Assembly: GCF_041821045.1 (NCBI RefSeq)
Contig: NZ_JBGUAW010000006.1
Coordinates: 213,821-277,820, forward strand
Direction of reading: 5' to 3'
Length of the DNA stretch: 64,000 bases
Origin: Thiohalorhabdus sp. Cl-TMA
GTDB taxonomy: Bacteria > Pseudomonadota > Gammaproteobacteria > Thiohalorhabdales > Thiohalorhabdaceae
In this document: piece by piece, positions 28,020 through 37,654 of the stretch
How positions within the stretch are numbered: position 1 is the stretch's first letter
Layout of the letters: every line of letters begins with the position of its first letter
Notes under the pieces: generated by a model
Told to the model about the DNA's origin: nothing
Databases searched by the model: none
What the model saw: the letters and a program-made list of their open reading frames with translations, nothing else
Translations under genes and position numbers: made by a program

Positions 28020-28771
28020 CAGGCGGCCCCCAAGTAGGCTTCGATGACGTCCTTGTTGTTGCGGATCTCCTCCGGGGCCCCTTCCGCCAGGAGCTGCCCG
28101 AAGTTCAGGACGCTGATCCGGTCGCACAGGCCCATGATGGCTTTCATGTCGTGCTCCACGAGGATCACGGTAATTCCAGAATCCCGGACCTTCCGGACCA
28201 GATCCATCATGGTGTTGGTCTCCTCGGGGTTCATTCCCGCGAAGGGCTCATCCAGCAGGAGGACCCTGGGTCCGGAGGCCAGGGCGATGGCCATGCCGAG
28301 GGCGCGCTGGAACCCCAGCGGCAGGTCGGAGGCCATCTCGTCCTTGCGGTCGGCCACGCCCATGAACTCCATGACCTCCTGCACCTTCCGCTCGGCCTCG
28401 CGCTCGCGGGCCTTGTCCCGGCCGAAGATGGCTCGGAACAGGCCGGTATGGGCCTGCATATGGCAACCCACCAGGACGTTCTCCCAGGCGGTGAACTCCT
28501 CGAACAGGGTGGTTTCCTGGAAAGTGCGGATAATCCCTTCCTCCGCCCGCTTGTGCCAGGGCTGTCGCGTCACGTCCTCGCCCTGGAAAAGGATGGAGCC
28601 GGCGCTCGGGAAATAGGCGCCGCTGATCACCTTGAACATGGTGGACTTACCGGCCCCGTTGGGCCCGATCAGCCCGCGGATCTCGCCCTCCTCCACGTCC
28701 AGGCTCACCTGGTCCAGGGCGGTCAGACCTCCGAATCGCTTGCTGATGTTCTTCGCCGTCAGAAAAGACAT
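28019..28771 (-). CDS. livG: branched-chain amino acid-type ABC transporter ATP-binding protein LivG
   Basis: 250 aa. Walker [10 protein letters not shown], the [15 protein letters not shown] signature variant (LivG proteins often have LPYGxQR-like instead of LSGGQ) and Walker [17 protein letters not shown] are present. It pairs with LivF to energise the transporter. The solute taken up is not revealed by the ATPases. Confidence 0.9.
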   Translation of the reverse strand: MSFLTAKNISKRFGGLTALDQVSLDVEEGEIRGLIGPNGAGKSTMFKVISGAYFPSAGSILFQGEDVTRQPWHKRAEEGIIRTFQETTLFEEFTAWENVLVGCHMQAHTGLFRAIFGRDKAREREAERKVQEVMEFMGVADRKDEMASDLPLGFQRALGMAIALASGPRVLLLDEPFAGMNPEETNTMMDLVRKVRDSGITVILVEHDMKAIMGLCDRISVLNFGQLLAEGAPEEIRNNKDVIEAYLGAA

Positions 28772-28810
28772 GTCTTGCTCCTCGCGGCTCCAGAGGACGT
28801 AAGAGGCCCT

Positions 28811-29854
28811 TCAGGTGGAAGACGTGGTGGTCGTGGTTTCGGAACGGGGGGCGTCCCGCTGGTCCCGCACGGGCTGGCCGCCTCCGGAGGTGCCTTTTCG
28901 TCCCTGCCACCAGCCGCGGATCTTGCCCGGAATGCTCTCCAGACCGTCCGGGAGGAACAGCGTGGCCAGGATCAGCATCACGCCGTAAAAGGCCGGCCGC
29001 ACCTCCTCCGCGAAGCGGAAGAACTCGTTGAACATGGTCAGGGCGATCACGCCGACGATGGGACCGGCAAAGGTGCGACTGCCCCCGACGATCAGCCAGA
29101 CCAGGATCAGCACCATGAGATGCAGACCGAAGATGGGCGGCGTCACCGTGCCGATGTAGTGCGCGTGCAGGGAACCGGCCACGCCGGCGAAAAAGGCCGA
29201 GGTGACGAAGGCCAGCATCCGGTAGTACCACGCGTGGACGCCCACCGATTCGGCAAGCTCGTCCCGCCAGTGCAGGGCGTGCAGGGTGAGGCCGATGCGG
29301 GAGCGCTCCAGCCGGTGGAGGATCCACAGGCACAGGGTCACGATCGCCAGGGCCAGGAAGTAATAGCGGATGGGGTACAGCAGGCCGATGTCGATCACGC
29401 CCATCGTCGGCACCCACAGCTGCGGCGTGGGGATCATGGTCAGCCCCCCCGGCCCGCCGAAGGGGTTGTCGAAATAGTTCCATGAGAGCCGGATGGCCTC
29501 GCCCGCGGCGAAGGAGCCGATCAGGAAATAGAACAGCTTCATCCGGAACAGCGGGAAGCTCAGCAGGAAGGCCACGAAGGCGGTGATCAGACCCGCCGCC
29601 GGCAGGCTGAACCAGAAGGGCCATCCCAGATCCTTGGCCAGCAGGCCACTTCCATAGGCCCCCACGCCCATAAGCACCGCGTGGGCCAGGGAGAACTCCC
29701 CGGTCAGGGTCAGCCACCGGTAGCTGGACACCAGGAGCACATTCACCACCAGGGCGATGGCGATGTCCATCTGGGAATAGCTGAGGAAGAAGGGCACCAC
29801 CACCGCGACCGCCAGCAGCAGCCCCCAGCCGATACGAGAACTGTATTCCGCCAT
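28811..29854 (-). CDS. livM: branched-chain amino acid-type ABC transporter permease LivM
   Basis: 347 aa with about eight to nine hydrophobic helices and the LivM motif GEFSLAHAVLMGVGAYGSGLLA near 55-75 plus the cytoplasmic coupling segment LTLHALHWRDELAESVGVHAWYYRMLAF. The C-terminus carries an extra Ser/Thr-rich tail (SETTTTTSST). Its start overlaps the livH stop by one base. Confidence 0.9.
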   Translation of the reverse strand: MAEYSSRIGWGLLLAVAVVVPFFLSYSQMDIAIALVVNVLLVSSYRWLTLTGEFSLAHAVLMGVGAYGSGLLAKDLGWPFWFSLPAAGLITAFVAFLLSFPLFRMKLFYFLIGSFAAGEAIRLSWNYFDNPFGGPGGLTMIPTPQLWVPTMGVIDIGLLYPIRYYFLALAIVTLCLWILHRLERSRIGLTLHALHWRDELAESVGVHAWYYRMLAFVTSAFFAGVAGSLHAHYIGTVTPPIFGLHLMVLILVWLIVGGSRTFAGPIVGVIALTMFNEFFRFAEEVRPAFYGVMLILATLFLPDGLESIPGKIRGWWQGRKGTSGGGQPVRDQRDAPRSETTTTTSST

Positions 29855-30717
29855 TATGCGCTCCGCCCCATGATTCCCGTGGGTTTAATGACCAGCACCA
29901 CGAGCATCAGTGCCAGGCCGGCGATCTGCGCGATGGTGCCCCCGACGTAGGTGGTCATGAAGGTGCTGAAGAAAGCGTACAGCACGGCGGCAATGACGGC
30001 CCCCGAAAGGCTTCCCATGCCGCCCACGATGGTGACGATAAGGGCGGTGATGATTACCTCGTGGCCCATGTACGGATGGACCCGGACGATGGGCGCCATC
30101 ATGGCGCCGGCCAATCCGGCCGCCGCCGAGCCCAGTCCCATGGCCATCATGGAGGTCTTATTGATGCTGATCCCCTGCAGGGCAGCGGCCTCCCGGTCCT
30201 CGGCCACGGCCCGCAGGGCCCAGCCGTACTTGGTCCGCATCAACAGGAACCAGATCAAGCCCAGCATCAGGACCGTCACCACGATCACGGCGGCCCGCTG
30301 GGCGGAAATGCTGGCCCCACCGAAGAGGCTCACGTTGCCGGAAACGGAAATGGGCACGTACTTCATGGAGCCCAGTCCACCGAACTTCACCGCCAGGACC
30401 TGGAGGATGAACAGCACCCCGATGGAGTTGATGAGCCCGCCCAGGGGATTGTCCAGCATGGGTCGGAACAGGGCGCGCTCCATGAGCAGGCCCAGGGCGG
30501 CCACCAGAAAGACCGCTGCGAGCACGGCCCAGAGGAAGCCCCACCCCTGGACGGTGTAGGTGTACCAAACGGTATAGGCCCCCACCATGTACAGCTCGCC
30601 GTGGGCGAGGTTGATGATGCCCATCACACCGAATATGAGGACCAGCCCGACGGCCATCAGCGCGTAGGAGCCGCTGGCCATCAGGGAGTTGGCGATTGTC
30701 TGTAGGAAGGTTTCCAC
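29854..30717 (-). CDS. livH: branched-chain amino acid-type ABC transporter permease LivH
   Basis: 287 aa from a GTG at 30717 (VETFLQTIANSLMASGSYALMAVGLVLIFGVMGIINLAHGELYM), which has AGAGGTGGAG upstream and gives the normal LivH N-terminus; a GTG at 30729 would add four residues. INLAHGELYMVGAY is the LivH signature. It lies 150 bases after livK. Transporters of this group also carry urea, short amides and other small polar solutes, so an amine-derived substrate is possible. Confidence 0.9.
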   Translation of the reverse strand: METFLQTIANSLMASGSYALMAVGLVLIFGVMGIINLAHGELYMVGAYTVWYTYTVQGWGFLWAVLAAVFLVAALGLLMERALFRPMLDNPLGGLINSIGVLFILQVLAVKFGGLGSMKYVPISVSGNVSLFGGASISAQRAAVIVVTVLMLGLIWFLLMRTKYGWALRAVAEDREAAALQGISINKTSMMAMGLGSAAAGLAGAMMAPIVRVHPYMGHEVIITALIVTIVGGMGSLSGAVIAAVLYAFFSTFMTTYVGGTIAQIAGLALMLVVLVIKPTGIMGRSA

Positions 30718-30867
30718 GGCGCTCTCCACCTCTTCTCGCTGGGTGGTCTGCGTGGGTTTTCCAGAGCGGCTGGCTCCGGGTCCCGGGAAGGGACGGACGC
30801 CAGCCGCGCCCGCCCGGTCCCACGGGGACCGCCCGGCAGGGAGCGGTCCCGACCCGGAAAACCTCCG

Positions 30868-32148
30868 CTAGGACTGGTAGTACATGAGGTTCTGCTTCTC
30901 CATCTCCTTGATCAGCAGGTCCAGATTGTCTCCCTGGTTCATCCAGTCGCGGATGTCGTAGAAGCCCTGAATCTGCGCCTTGCCGTCGTTGATGGTAACC
31001 ACGGGCCAGTTGCCCACCAGGGCGTTCGGCTGCCCCCAGAGCTCCTTGCCCCACCAGGTGGACTCCCCGAACACGTGGGGCGCCTTGTTGCCCTTCTTGA
31101 GCTGCTCGAACACCGCCGTGGGCTCGGTGCTGCCGCCCTTTTCCACGGCCTGTTTCCACAGCTGCCCGATGGCCGCGTACTCCCAGGACACCGCGGTCCA
31201 CTCGCCGGGATGCCGCTCGGTGTACTTGCGGTAGAACTCGGCTGGATCGGTGAAGTTGATGAAGTCCTGCTTCAAAGCGGGGTCATCGAAGTCCGGGAAC
31301 TGGAAGACCGTGCCCTCCATGAACTCCTTGCTCGTCTTCTCGACGATCTGCTCGTAGTTATCGAGCGTGCAGGAGATGATCTTCCCGTCGTAGCCCTGGG
31401 AGTAAGCCTGCTGGGTCAGCAGCTTGACGAAGTCCGGATAGGCCGTATCCCAGCACAGGATGTCGGGGTTCTTGTCCATCATGGACGTCACGATGGGCGC
31501 GAAGTCCGTGGTGCCCATATCGAAGAAGTTGACGTCCTTGACCTCGATCCCGGCCGCCTTGAACGCCGCCAGATAGGTGGCCACGGACGGCTTGCCCAGG
31601 GAGTCGTTCTGGGCGCAGATGGCCACGCTCTTGGCGTTGGGATGGTTATCCTTCAGCCACTGAACGCCGGTCACGTTGTAGATGGGATGGGTTTCGCTGG
31701 GAGCGACCAGGTAGGGAGCTTCAGGGTTGAGATCGCTGGGGAGCAGCGTGGAGGCCAGCATTTTGGCCTGGTTCGCGAAGCGCTGAACGCCGGGCCAAGT
31801 ATCGCCGCCCAGCATCATGATCATCTTGACGTCCTGCTCCAGAACCTGTCGGCGCCAGCCCTGTAGCGCCTTGCTCGGGGAGTATTCGTTGTCGAACGCA
31901 ACGAATTCAACGTTGTAGCTCTGACCCCCGACCTGAATGCCGCCGTTGTCGTTGATCTGCTCCGCCCAGATCTTGCAGCCGTGAAGCCCCGGCAATCCCC
32001 AGCCGGCCACTGGTCCGGTTAGCGGGGCGTTGAAGCCGATTCGAACCGTTTTGTCCTGCGCCCGTACCGGATTCACCGGAAGCCCTACACCGGTGAGTAC
32101 CGCCCCGGCTGCAGTGGCTTTCAATACGTCTCTGCGGGAAATGCTCAT
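30868..32148 (-). CDS. livK: ABC transporter periplasmic substrate-binding protein (LivK-type, Tat signal)
   Basis: 426 aa from ATG 32148 with a perfect AGGAGG. The signal peptide has a twin-arginine motif, SISRRDVLKATAAG, cleaved probably after VRAQ. The mature part is a type I periplasmic-binding fold (VRIGFNAPLTGPVAGWGLPGLHGCKIWAEQIND; NDKNPDILCWDT region). Tat export of a binding protein suggests folding before export and is common in salt-adapted organisms. The ligand is not determinable; in this methylamine context an amine, amide or betaine-like compound is plausible. A candidate NarL-type palindrome lies about 335 bases upstream of the start. Confidence 0.88.
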   Translation of the reverse strand: MSISRRDVLKATAAGAVLTGVGLPVNPVRAQDKTVRIGFNAPLTGPVAGWGLPGLHGCKIWAEQINDNGGIQVGGQSYNVEFVAFDNEYSPSKALQGWRRQVLEQDVKMIMMLGGDTWPGVQRFANQAKMLASTLLPSDLNPEAPYLVAPSETHPIYNVTGVQWLKDNHPNAKSVAICAQNDSLGKPSVATYLAAFKAAGIEVKDVNFFDMGTTDFAPIVTSMMDKNPDILCWDTAYPDFVKLLTQQAYSQGYDGKIISCTLDNYEQIVEKTSKEFMEGTVFQFPDFDDPALKQDFINFTDPAEFYRKYTERHPGEWTAVSWEYAAIGQLWKQAVEKGGSTEPTAVFEQLKKGNKAPHVFGESTWWGKELWGQPNALVGNWPVVTINDGKAQIQGFYDIRDWMNQGDNLDLLIKEMEKQNLMYYQS

Positions 32149-32774
32149 AAGCCGCCTCCTTTTGGGCGTACGGCGTTGGTGGTGCCGGAGACTCCCCGCG
32201 GGAAGAAATGCAGCCCCCGAAAAGTGGGTCCTCCTTGGCTGAAGACCGGTCTTGGTCCTCGGCCTCCCGTCGGCAAGAGGTACGCCCTCGGGCGAATTGC
32301 AATTCGGGGACGGAAACCTTTCGGTCTCTTCCCTCGAAGCGGGCACCCCTAGAATTTTCACGCCTGTCCAAAGCAGTTATGGGGGACAGCGTTCCTCCGG
32401 GAATCAGGAGCTACCCAAACGGGCAACCCTTTTTCGGTATGAGATACGCAAAAGTTCCTTGTCTGCAAACATCTTTTAGACGTACTCCCATGAGCGTACC
32501 CAGATAATCGGAAAACCGGGCACCAAAACAAAACATCAGGAATGAGCCGATACGAATCGGAGAAATAGAGCGACAGGAAAGCGGTCCGGCGGGGTTACAC
32601 TAGTGCAGCCGCGGCGCAAAACGGAGGTGAAACAGTAGAGGAAGGCGCTTTTAAATGAAACAAACTATGTTCGACCGCTCTACATAAGTGCAGAGCGGCT
32701 TTCGGGGATAGCCAAGCGGAATAGGCCGGGCGCGGGGAAGCCGCGAGCTGTACCGCCCGCCCAGCGGCGCGGCG
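32149..32774. promoter_or_regulatory. 626-base gene-free region between livK and the universal stress protein gene
   Basis: No firm gene. It contains the livK promoter area, a candidate NarL-type site (32483-32498, listed separately) and, on the plus strand, a tiny ORF MKQTMFDRST (32655-32687) with GAGGAAGG upstream that ends inside a hairpin CCGCTCT/AGAGCGG (32675-32698). This could be a leader peptide or part of a small RNA, but no plus-strand gene follows for a kilobase, so it is only noted. Confidence 0.35.
32483..32498. promoter_or_regulatory. candidate NarL-type 7-2-7 site upstream of the liv operon
   Basis: TACTCCCATGAGCGTA has TAC...GTA ends with 7-2-7 spacing; the left heptamer matches TACYYMT at 6/7 and the right at only 4/7. 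A single strong half-site is therefore the most that can be claimed. Confidence 0.35.
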
Positions 32775-33176
32775 TCAGGTGGTCGGGCCGCAGACCATCA
32801 CGGGTATATCCGACCGATGAACCACCTCGTGGGCCACGCTCCCGAACAGCATTTCATCCAGTTGGTTGCGCTTGCGTCCACTCATGCAGATCAGGTTCAC
32901 CTCCTGGCTCCGACAGGCGTCGAGAACGGCGGTGGCCGGGTCCCCGCTGGCTTCCTGAAGGTCGTAGGCGATTCCGGCCTTCTTGAGGGCATCCATCACC
33001 GTATGCACGGAAGCCACCTGGGCGACGGACGCCCCCTCGGGATTGTCCCCGAAAACGTGGAAGAGAATGGCCTGCACCTCTTTCTGGCCATCCGGAAGAT
33101 CGATGATGGCTTGGGCCTGCGCGGAAGCGCGGCCCTTATCGTGGTCGATGGGGACCAGGACCTTGTACATTCCCAC
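32775..33176 (-). CDS. universal stress protein (UspA family)
   Basis: 133 aa. N-terminal YKVLVPIDHDKG and C-terminal MSGRKRNQLDEMLFGSVAHEVVHRSDIPVMVCG follow the Usp fold; the ATP-binding G-2x-G-9x-G(S/T) motif is altered (GRKRNQLDEMLFGSVA), so nucleotide binding is uncertain. Single-domain cytoplasmic stress protein on its own transcript. Upstream (plus coordinates 33232-33245) a TATAAC-type element on the minus strand could be its promoter. Confidence 0.85.
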   Translation of the reverse strand: MGMYKVLVPIDHDKGRASAQAQAIIDLPDGQKEVQAILFHVFGDNPEGASVAQVASVHTVMDALKKAGIAYDLQEASGDPATAVLDACRSQEVNLICMSGRKRNQLDEMLFGSVAHEVVHRSDIPVMVCGPTT

Positions 33177-33711
33177 CCTCCGTACTTGGGGCCAACGGCG
33201 GATTGGCTGGAATCCGGATATTTTCCTATTGAAAAGGAGTTATACTCCGGCGTCTTGCCCCTGAAGGAATACCTCGTTGCTGTTAGAGGCCGGATTACCC
33301 GCCATTACCGTACCTCGCACCGAAACCGTTTTCCGGCGCGGCGCGGCTGTCCGGGAAATATCCGGCGCCGCACCAATGGGGCGTTCCCCGGTCCAAGGAA
33401 AGGAAGAACGGGAGCGGTACCCATGGGCAAGCATCCGCATTCCCACGGCGATCCGCGACAAGTACAATTGCAGACCGCGCGTTTATCCAGTGCCCGCCCG
33501 GGCTCCGGCCCGGGCGGGCACTCGCAGGTTTCCGGCCTTTCGTAAATGGAATGATCGGGACGGGCTCAGGAATGGGGCCCCATCCCATTGACGGACAGCC
33601 GCCGGACAATGGCCGGCGAACCGCGCCCGGCCGGGCTGGCCGGTTGGACGCTTCTCCAGATGGTAGGAAGCGCCAACGTTATTTTCCGCGCACTCCTGTA
33701 CAGGTACATAA
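33177..33711. other. gene-free region with a perfect long hairpin, upstream of mobA
   Basis: No convincing gene. It holds the usp promoter area and a perfect hairpin (33490-33521, listed separately) without a T run on either side. Plus-strand TTATACTCCGGCG at about 33238-33250 resembles TTATACTCCGCCG near 53675, suggesting a shared -10 region and discriminator. Confidence 0.4.
33490..33521. repeat. perfect 14-bp inverted repeat
   Basis: GTGCCCGCCCGGGC and its exact complement around a 4-base loop. There is no T tract on either strand, so it is not a standard terminator; it may be a transcript-end hairpin or a protein site. Confidence 0.7.
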
Positions 33712-34341
33712 ATGGCAGCCAATCCCCAGCAGATCACCGGTGTAATCCTCGCCGGCGGACGCGCCAAGCGCATGGGCGGAGCGGACAAGGGCCTCCTGGA
33801 GATGGCCGGGCGACCCGCCCTGGAGTACGCTATTGAGCGCCTCCAGCCGCAGGTGGATCGCCTGGTGATCAACGCCAACCGCAACCGGGGCACCTACGCC
33901 GCCTACGGCTTCCCGGTGGTCCCCGATGAGATGGCCGATTATCCAGGACCTCTTGCCGGAATGGCCGCCGCCCTCCGCGCGGCGGAAACCGAGTACATCC
34001 TGACCGTCCCCTGCGACTGTCCCTGGCTGCCGCTGGACCTGGCCACCCGCCTCCAGCTCGCCCGCCGGAACCTCAACAGCGAGCTGGCCACGGTGGAGAC
34101 GGGCGAGGGGCTCCAGCCGGTGTTCGCCCTGCTGCACCGGAGCCTCCTGGACAGTCTGCTGACTTACCTGCAAGGGGGAGGCCGCAAGATCGACCGGTGG
34201 TTCGCCCGCCACCTCACGGCCCTGGCGGACTTCTCCGACTGCCCGGAAGCCTTTACCAATATCAATACCCCGGAGCAGCGGGCCACCGCAGAGTCGGAGC
34301 TGCCCGCCCCCCCGGAAGAAGCGCGGTCCACCCGCCGCTAG
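33712..34341 (+). CDS. mobA: molybdenum cofactor guanylyltransferase MobA
   Basis: 209 aa. The nucleotidyltransferase motif VILAGGRAKRMGGADKGLLEMAG (about 11-33), the PGPLAGMAAALRAA segment and VPCDCPWLP at about 99-107 are the MobA hallmarks. MobA links GMP to molybdopterin to give the bis-MGD cofactor of formate dehydrogenases, nitrate reductases and DMSO/TMAO reductases. First gene of a plus-strand run with two moeA genes, fdhD and folE2, so bis-MGD for a formate dehydrogenase is the likely purpose. Confidence 0.93.
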   Translation: MAANPQQITGVILAGGRAKRMGGADKGLLEMAGRPALEYAIERLQPQVDRLVINANRNRGTYAAYGFPVVPDEMADYPGPLAGMAAALRAAETEYILTVPCDCPWLPLDLATRLQLARRNLNSELATVETGEGLQPVFALLHRSLLDSLLTYLQGGGRKIDRWFARHLTALADFSDCPEAFTNINTPEQRATAESELPAPPEEARSTRR

Positions 34342-34362
34342 GCGCGAAGGAGGGTCCGACAC

Positions 34363-35619
34363 TTGCCCCAAGGTCGAAGCACCCAACCGGACGTGCGCAT
34401 GCGCGGGTTCAGCCACCGCGCCCCGGTTGAAACCGTCTGGCAATGGCTGGAAGAGACGGCGCGTCCGCTTCCCGGAGAGACCCTCCATCCCCGGGAGGCC
34501 CACCGGCGCATCCTCGCCGAGGAAGTGACGGCCCCTGAATCGGTTCCGCCCTTCCCGCGCTCCGCCATGGATGGTTACGCCCTGCGCGGCAGCGAGACGG
34601 TGGGGGCCGGGGCCTACAATCCGCTTTCCTTCCGGCTGGTCGGCCAATCCATGCCCGGAGCGGCCCACGACCAGCCGCTGCCGCCGGGGGCCGCCGTGCG
34701 CATCATGACCGGCGCCCCCGTTCCCGAGGGGGCCGACGCCGTCCTGCCCGCGGAATACGCCCAGGAGGTGGGCGAACGGGTGGAGGTCACCAACGCCATT
34801 CCACCCTGGAAGCACGTGGGCCAGATCGGCGAGGACATCCAGGAGGGCGAGGTCCTGCTGCGACCGGGACGCAAGCTCCGGCCCCAGGACCTCGGGCTCC
34901 TGGCCTCGGTGGGACGCACCAGCGTTACGGTGGTGGCACGGCCACGGGTGCGGATCCTGGTGACCGGCAACGAGCTTGTCCCCTCGGACCAGCCCCGCGG
35001 CAACGCCCAGATCTACGACGCCAATACGGACATGCTCGCCGCCCTCGTGGAACGCGACGGCGGCACCGTCGAAGGCACCTACCGGGTGGGCGACGATGCG
35101 GACGTGATCACCGAGCATTTCACCGAGGGCTCCCCGGACGTGCTGATCGTCACCGGAGGATCGAGCGTCGGCGCCGAGGATCATGCGCCCCGCGTGCTTT
35201 CGGAAGCCGGGGAGCTGGCTTTCCACGGCGTGGCCATGCGCCCCTCGGCGCCCACCGGGATGGGACGACTGGGCGCGGATACTTTGGCCTTCCTGCTGCC
35301 GGGCAATCCGGTTTCCTGCCTCGCCGGCTACGACTTCTTCGCCGGGCGGGCCGTCCGGCGCCTGGGAGGCCGCCCCAGCCACTGGCCGCACCCCACCGTG
35401 TCGGCGACCCTGGCCCGAAAGATCAGCTCCGAGATCGGCCGCATGGACTACTGCCGGGTGGCCCTCGGCGACGAGGGCGTGGAGCCCCTCGCCCTCAGCG
35501 GGGCCTCCATCCTTTCTTCCACCACCCGCGCCGACGGCTTCGTGATCATCCCCGCGGACAGCGAGGGCTACGCGCCGGGAACGGCGGTTACCGTGCACCT
35601 GTACGAGCCCGGGGACTAG
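34363..35619 (+). CDS. moeA: molybdopterin molybdenumtransferase MoeA
   Basis: 418 aa from a TTG start chosen because AAGGAGGG lies eight bases upstream; an ATG 36 bases later is the alternative. MoeA motifs: PPFPRSAMDGYALRG near 64, GAAVRIMTGAPVPEGADAVLPAE near 107, VTGNELVPSDQPRGNAQIYDAN near 204, VTGGSSVGAEDHAPRVL near 263 and LLPGNPVSCLAGYDFF near 317. It inserts molybdate (or tungstate) into adenylylated molybdopterin. A second, longer moeA follows after 12 bases, so the operon carries two insertases, perhaps one for Mo and one for W. Confidence 0.92.
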   Translation: MPQGRSTQPDVRMRGFSHRAPVETVWQWLEETARPLPGETLHPREAHRRILAEEVTAPESVPPFPRSAMDGYALRGSETVGAGAYNPLSFRLVGQSMPGAAHDQPLPPGAAVRIMTGAPVPEGADAVLPAEYAQEVGERVEVTNAIPPWKHVGQIGEDIQEGEVLLRPGRKLRPQDLGLLASVGRTSVTVVARPRVRILVTGNELVPSDQPRGNAQIYDANTDMLAALVERDGGTVEGTYRVGDDADVITEHFTEGSPDVLIVTGGSSVGAEDHAPRVLSEAGELAFHGVAMRPSAPTGMGRLGADTLAFLLPGNPVSCLAGYDFFAGRAVRRLGGRPSHWPHPTVSATLARKISSEIGRMDYCRVALGDEGVEPLALSGASILSSTTRADGFVIIPADSEGYAPGTAVTVHLYEPGD

Positions 35620-35631
35620 GATAGGCGCGCC

Positions 35632-37587
35632 ATGACAAACTCCTCTTCTTCGCCGAATCAGCGCGGCACCAGCCAGGGCCAGTTCCTGGAGGTCATGGAC
35701 CGGAACGAGGCCGAGGCCCGCTTCCTCGCCCACCTCCAGCCGGAGCCCCTGGGCATCGAGACCCTGCCCCTCGCCGAGGCCCTGGAGCGCGTCCTCGCCG
35801 AGCCGGTGGCCGCCGAGCTCGATGTGCCGGGCTTCGACCGCGCCAACGTGGACGGCTTCGCAGTCCGCGCCGACGACACCTTCGGCGCCATGGAGGAGAG
35901 CTCCGTCCAGCTTCGGCTCAATGCCGAGACCCTGGAGCCGGGCATGGTTCCCGAGGTGGCCGTCACGCCCGGCACCGCGACCCCGGTGGCCACCGGCGCG
36001 ATCCTGCCCCGCGGCGCCGACGCGGTGGTGCTGGTGGAGCGCACCGAGCTCCTCCCCGGCGGGGAAGGCACCCTGGAGGTCCGCACCTCCGTGGCTCCGG
36101 GCCAGAACGTCGCCTTCGCCGGCACCGATATCGGCCTCGGCGAGACCGTGCTGCGCCGCGGCCAGCTCCTCACTTCCCGGGAGATCGGCGTGCTGGGCGC
36201 GCTCGGCCGGGCGGAGGTCACCGTCTACCGCCGCCCGAGGGTGGCCGTCCTCTCCACGGGCAACGAGGTGGTGCCCCAGGGGGAGCCCCTCCCCCTGGGG
36301 TCGGTCTACGACGCCAACGGCGCCCTGCTGACGGCCGCAGTCCAGGAGCTCGGCGGCGAGCCGACCTTCATGGGCGTGATCCCCGACGACGAGGAAGCCC
36401 TGGCCGAGGCGCTGAGCAAGGCCCTGGAATACGACGTGGTGGTGCTCTCCGGAGGCACCTCCAAGGGGGCCGGCGACCTCTCGTACCGGGTCGCCGAGCG
36501 CCTGGACCCGCCCGGGATCATCGCCCACGGGGTGGCCCTCAAGCCCGGCAAGCCCATCTGTCTGGCCGCCAGCGGCCCAAAACCGGTGGTGGTGCTCCCG
36601 GGATTCCCCACCTCCGCCATCTTCACCTTCCACGAGTTCCTGGCCCCGGTGATCCGCTCCTACGCGGGCCGCGGGCCGCAGGAGCGGGACACGGTCACTG
36701 CCCGGCTGCCGCTGCGGGTGAACTCCGAGCGGGGCCGTCAGGAATACCTGCTGGTCAGTCTGGTCCAAGGAACGGAGGTGCTCAGCGCCTACCCCATGGG
36801 CAAGGGCTCGGGCTCGGTCACGGCCTTCACCTACGCCGACGGGTTCATCGCCATCCCCCGCCACACCGAGCTGCTGGATGCGGGGACGGAGGTGATCGTC
36901 CAGCTCATGGGCGAGCAGCTGGCACCGGCCGACCTGGTGGCCATCGGCAGCCACTGCGTGGGCCTCGATGTCCTGCTCGGCGAGCTACAGGGCCGCGGGA
37001 TCAGCACCAAGGCCCTGCACGTGGGCAGCATGGGCGGCCTGGCCGCCGCCCGGCGCGGCGAGTGCGACATTGCCGGCGTGCACCTGCTGGACCCGGAATC
37101 CGGCACCTACAACCGCCCGTTCCTCGACGAGGACCTGGAGCTGGTGCCGGGCTACCGCCGCATGCAGGGGATCGTGTTCCGCGCCGGGGATCGGCGGTTC
37201 ACGGGAAAGGACGCCGAACAGGCCGTTGCCGACGTGGCCGAGGATCCGGAATGCGCCATGGTCAACCGCAATCCCGGCAGCGGCACCCGCATCCTCACCG
37301 ACCGGCTGCTCGCCGGCCGGGAGCCCGCGGGCTACGGCGTGCAGACCAAGTCGCACAACGCCGTGGCGGCGGCGGTGGCGCAGGGGCGGGCCGATTGGGG
37401 CGTGGCCATCGAGACGGTGGCCACCGACTACGGGCTCGGCTTCCTGCCCATGCAGGAGGAGCATTACGACTTCGTGGTGCCGCGCACCCGGCTGGACCGG
37501 GAGCCGGTACGTCAGTTCCGGGCGCTGCTTGACGAGCCGGAGATCCGCGAGCGGCTCCAGGCCCTCGGCTTTCGGCCCCGGGAATAA
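35632..37587 (+). CDS. MoeA fused to a C-terminal PBP-like oxyanion-sensing domain
   Basis: 651 aa. The first 405 residues are a complete MoeA (DVPGFDRANVDGFAV, ATPVATGAILPRGADAVV, LSTGNEVVPQGEPLPLGSVYDANG, LSGGTSKGAGDLSYRV, VLPGFPTSAIFTFHEF). From about 425 a periplasmic-binding-protein-like domain follows (VAIGSHCVGLDVLLGEL, GVHLLDPESG, NRNPGSGTRILTDRLL, SHNAVAAAVAQGRADWGVAIE). It has no signal peptide, so this domain works in the cytoplasm, probably by binding molybdate or tungstate. The same domain is attached to the ModE-like regulator at 47039-48124. Fusions of this kind are known; how the sensor affects metal insertion is not. Confidence 0.9.
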   Translation: MTNSSSSPNQRGTSQGQFLEVMDRNEAEARFLAHLQPEPLGIETLPLAEALERVLAEPVAAELDVPGFDRANVDGFAVRADDTFGAMEESSVQLRLNAETLEPGMVPEVAVTPGTATPVATGAILPRGADAVVLVERTELLPGGEGTLEVRTSVAPGQNVAFAGTDIGLGETVLRRGQLLTSREIGVLGALGRAEVTVYRRPRVAVLSTGNEVVPQGEPLPLGSVYDANGALLTAAVQELGGEPTFMGVIPDDEEALAEALSKALEYDVVVLSGGTSKGAGDLSYRVAERLDPPGIIAHGVALKPGKPICLAASGPKPVVVLPGFPTSAIFTFHEFLAPVIRSYAGRGPQERDTVTARLPLRVNSERGRQEYLLVSLVQGTEVLSAYPMGKGSGSVTAFTYADGFIAIPRHTELLDAGTEVIVQLMGEQLAPADLVAIGSHCVGLDVLLGELQGRGISTKALHVGSMGGLAAARRGECDIAGVHLLDPESGTYNRPFLDEDLELVPGYRRMQGIVFRAGDRRFTGKDAEQAVADVAEDPECAMVNRNPGSGTRILTDRLLAGREPAGYGVQTKSHNAVAAAVAQGRADWGVAIETVATDYGLGFLPMQEEHYDFVVPRTRLDREPVRQFRALLDEPEIRERLQALGFRPRE

Positions 37588-37654
37588 TCCGCGCCGGGGC
37601 GCGTTCCCGACCGAAGGGCGCGCCCCGCGCCGCGCATAGAGACAGGAGCGTGTC

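Noticed and set aside
33679-36954. 1091-residue minus-strand open frame opposite mobA, moeA and the MoeA fusion
   Set aside because: It runs through three recognisable plus-strand genes and has no motif.
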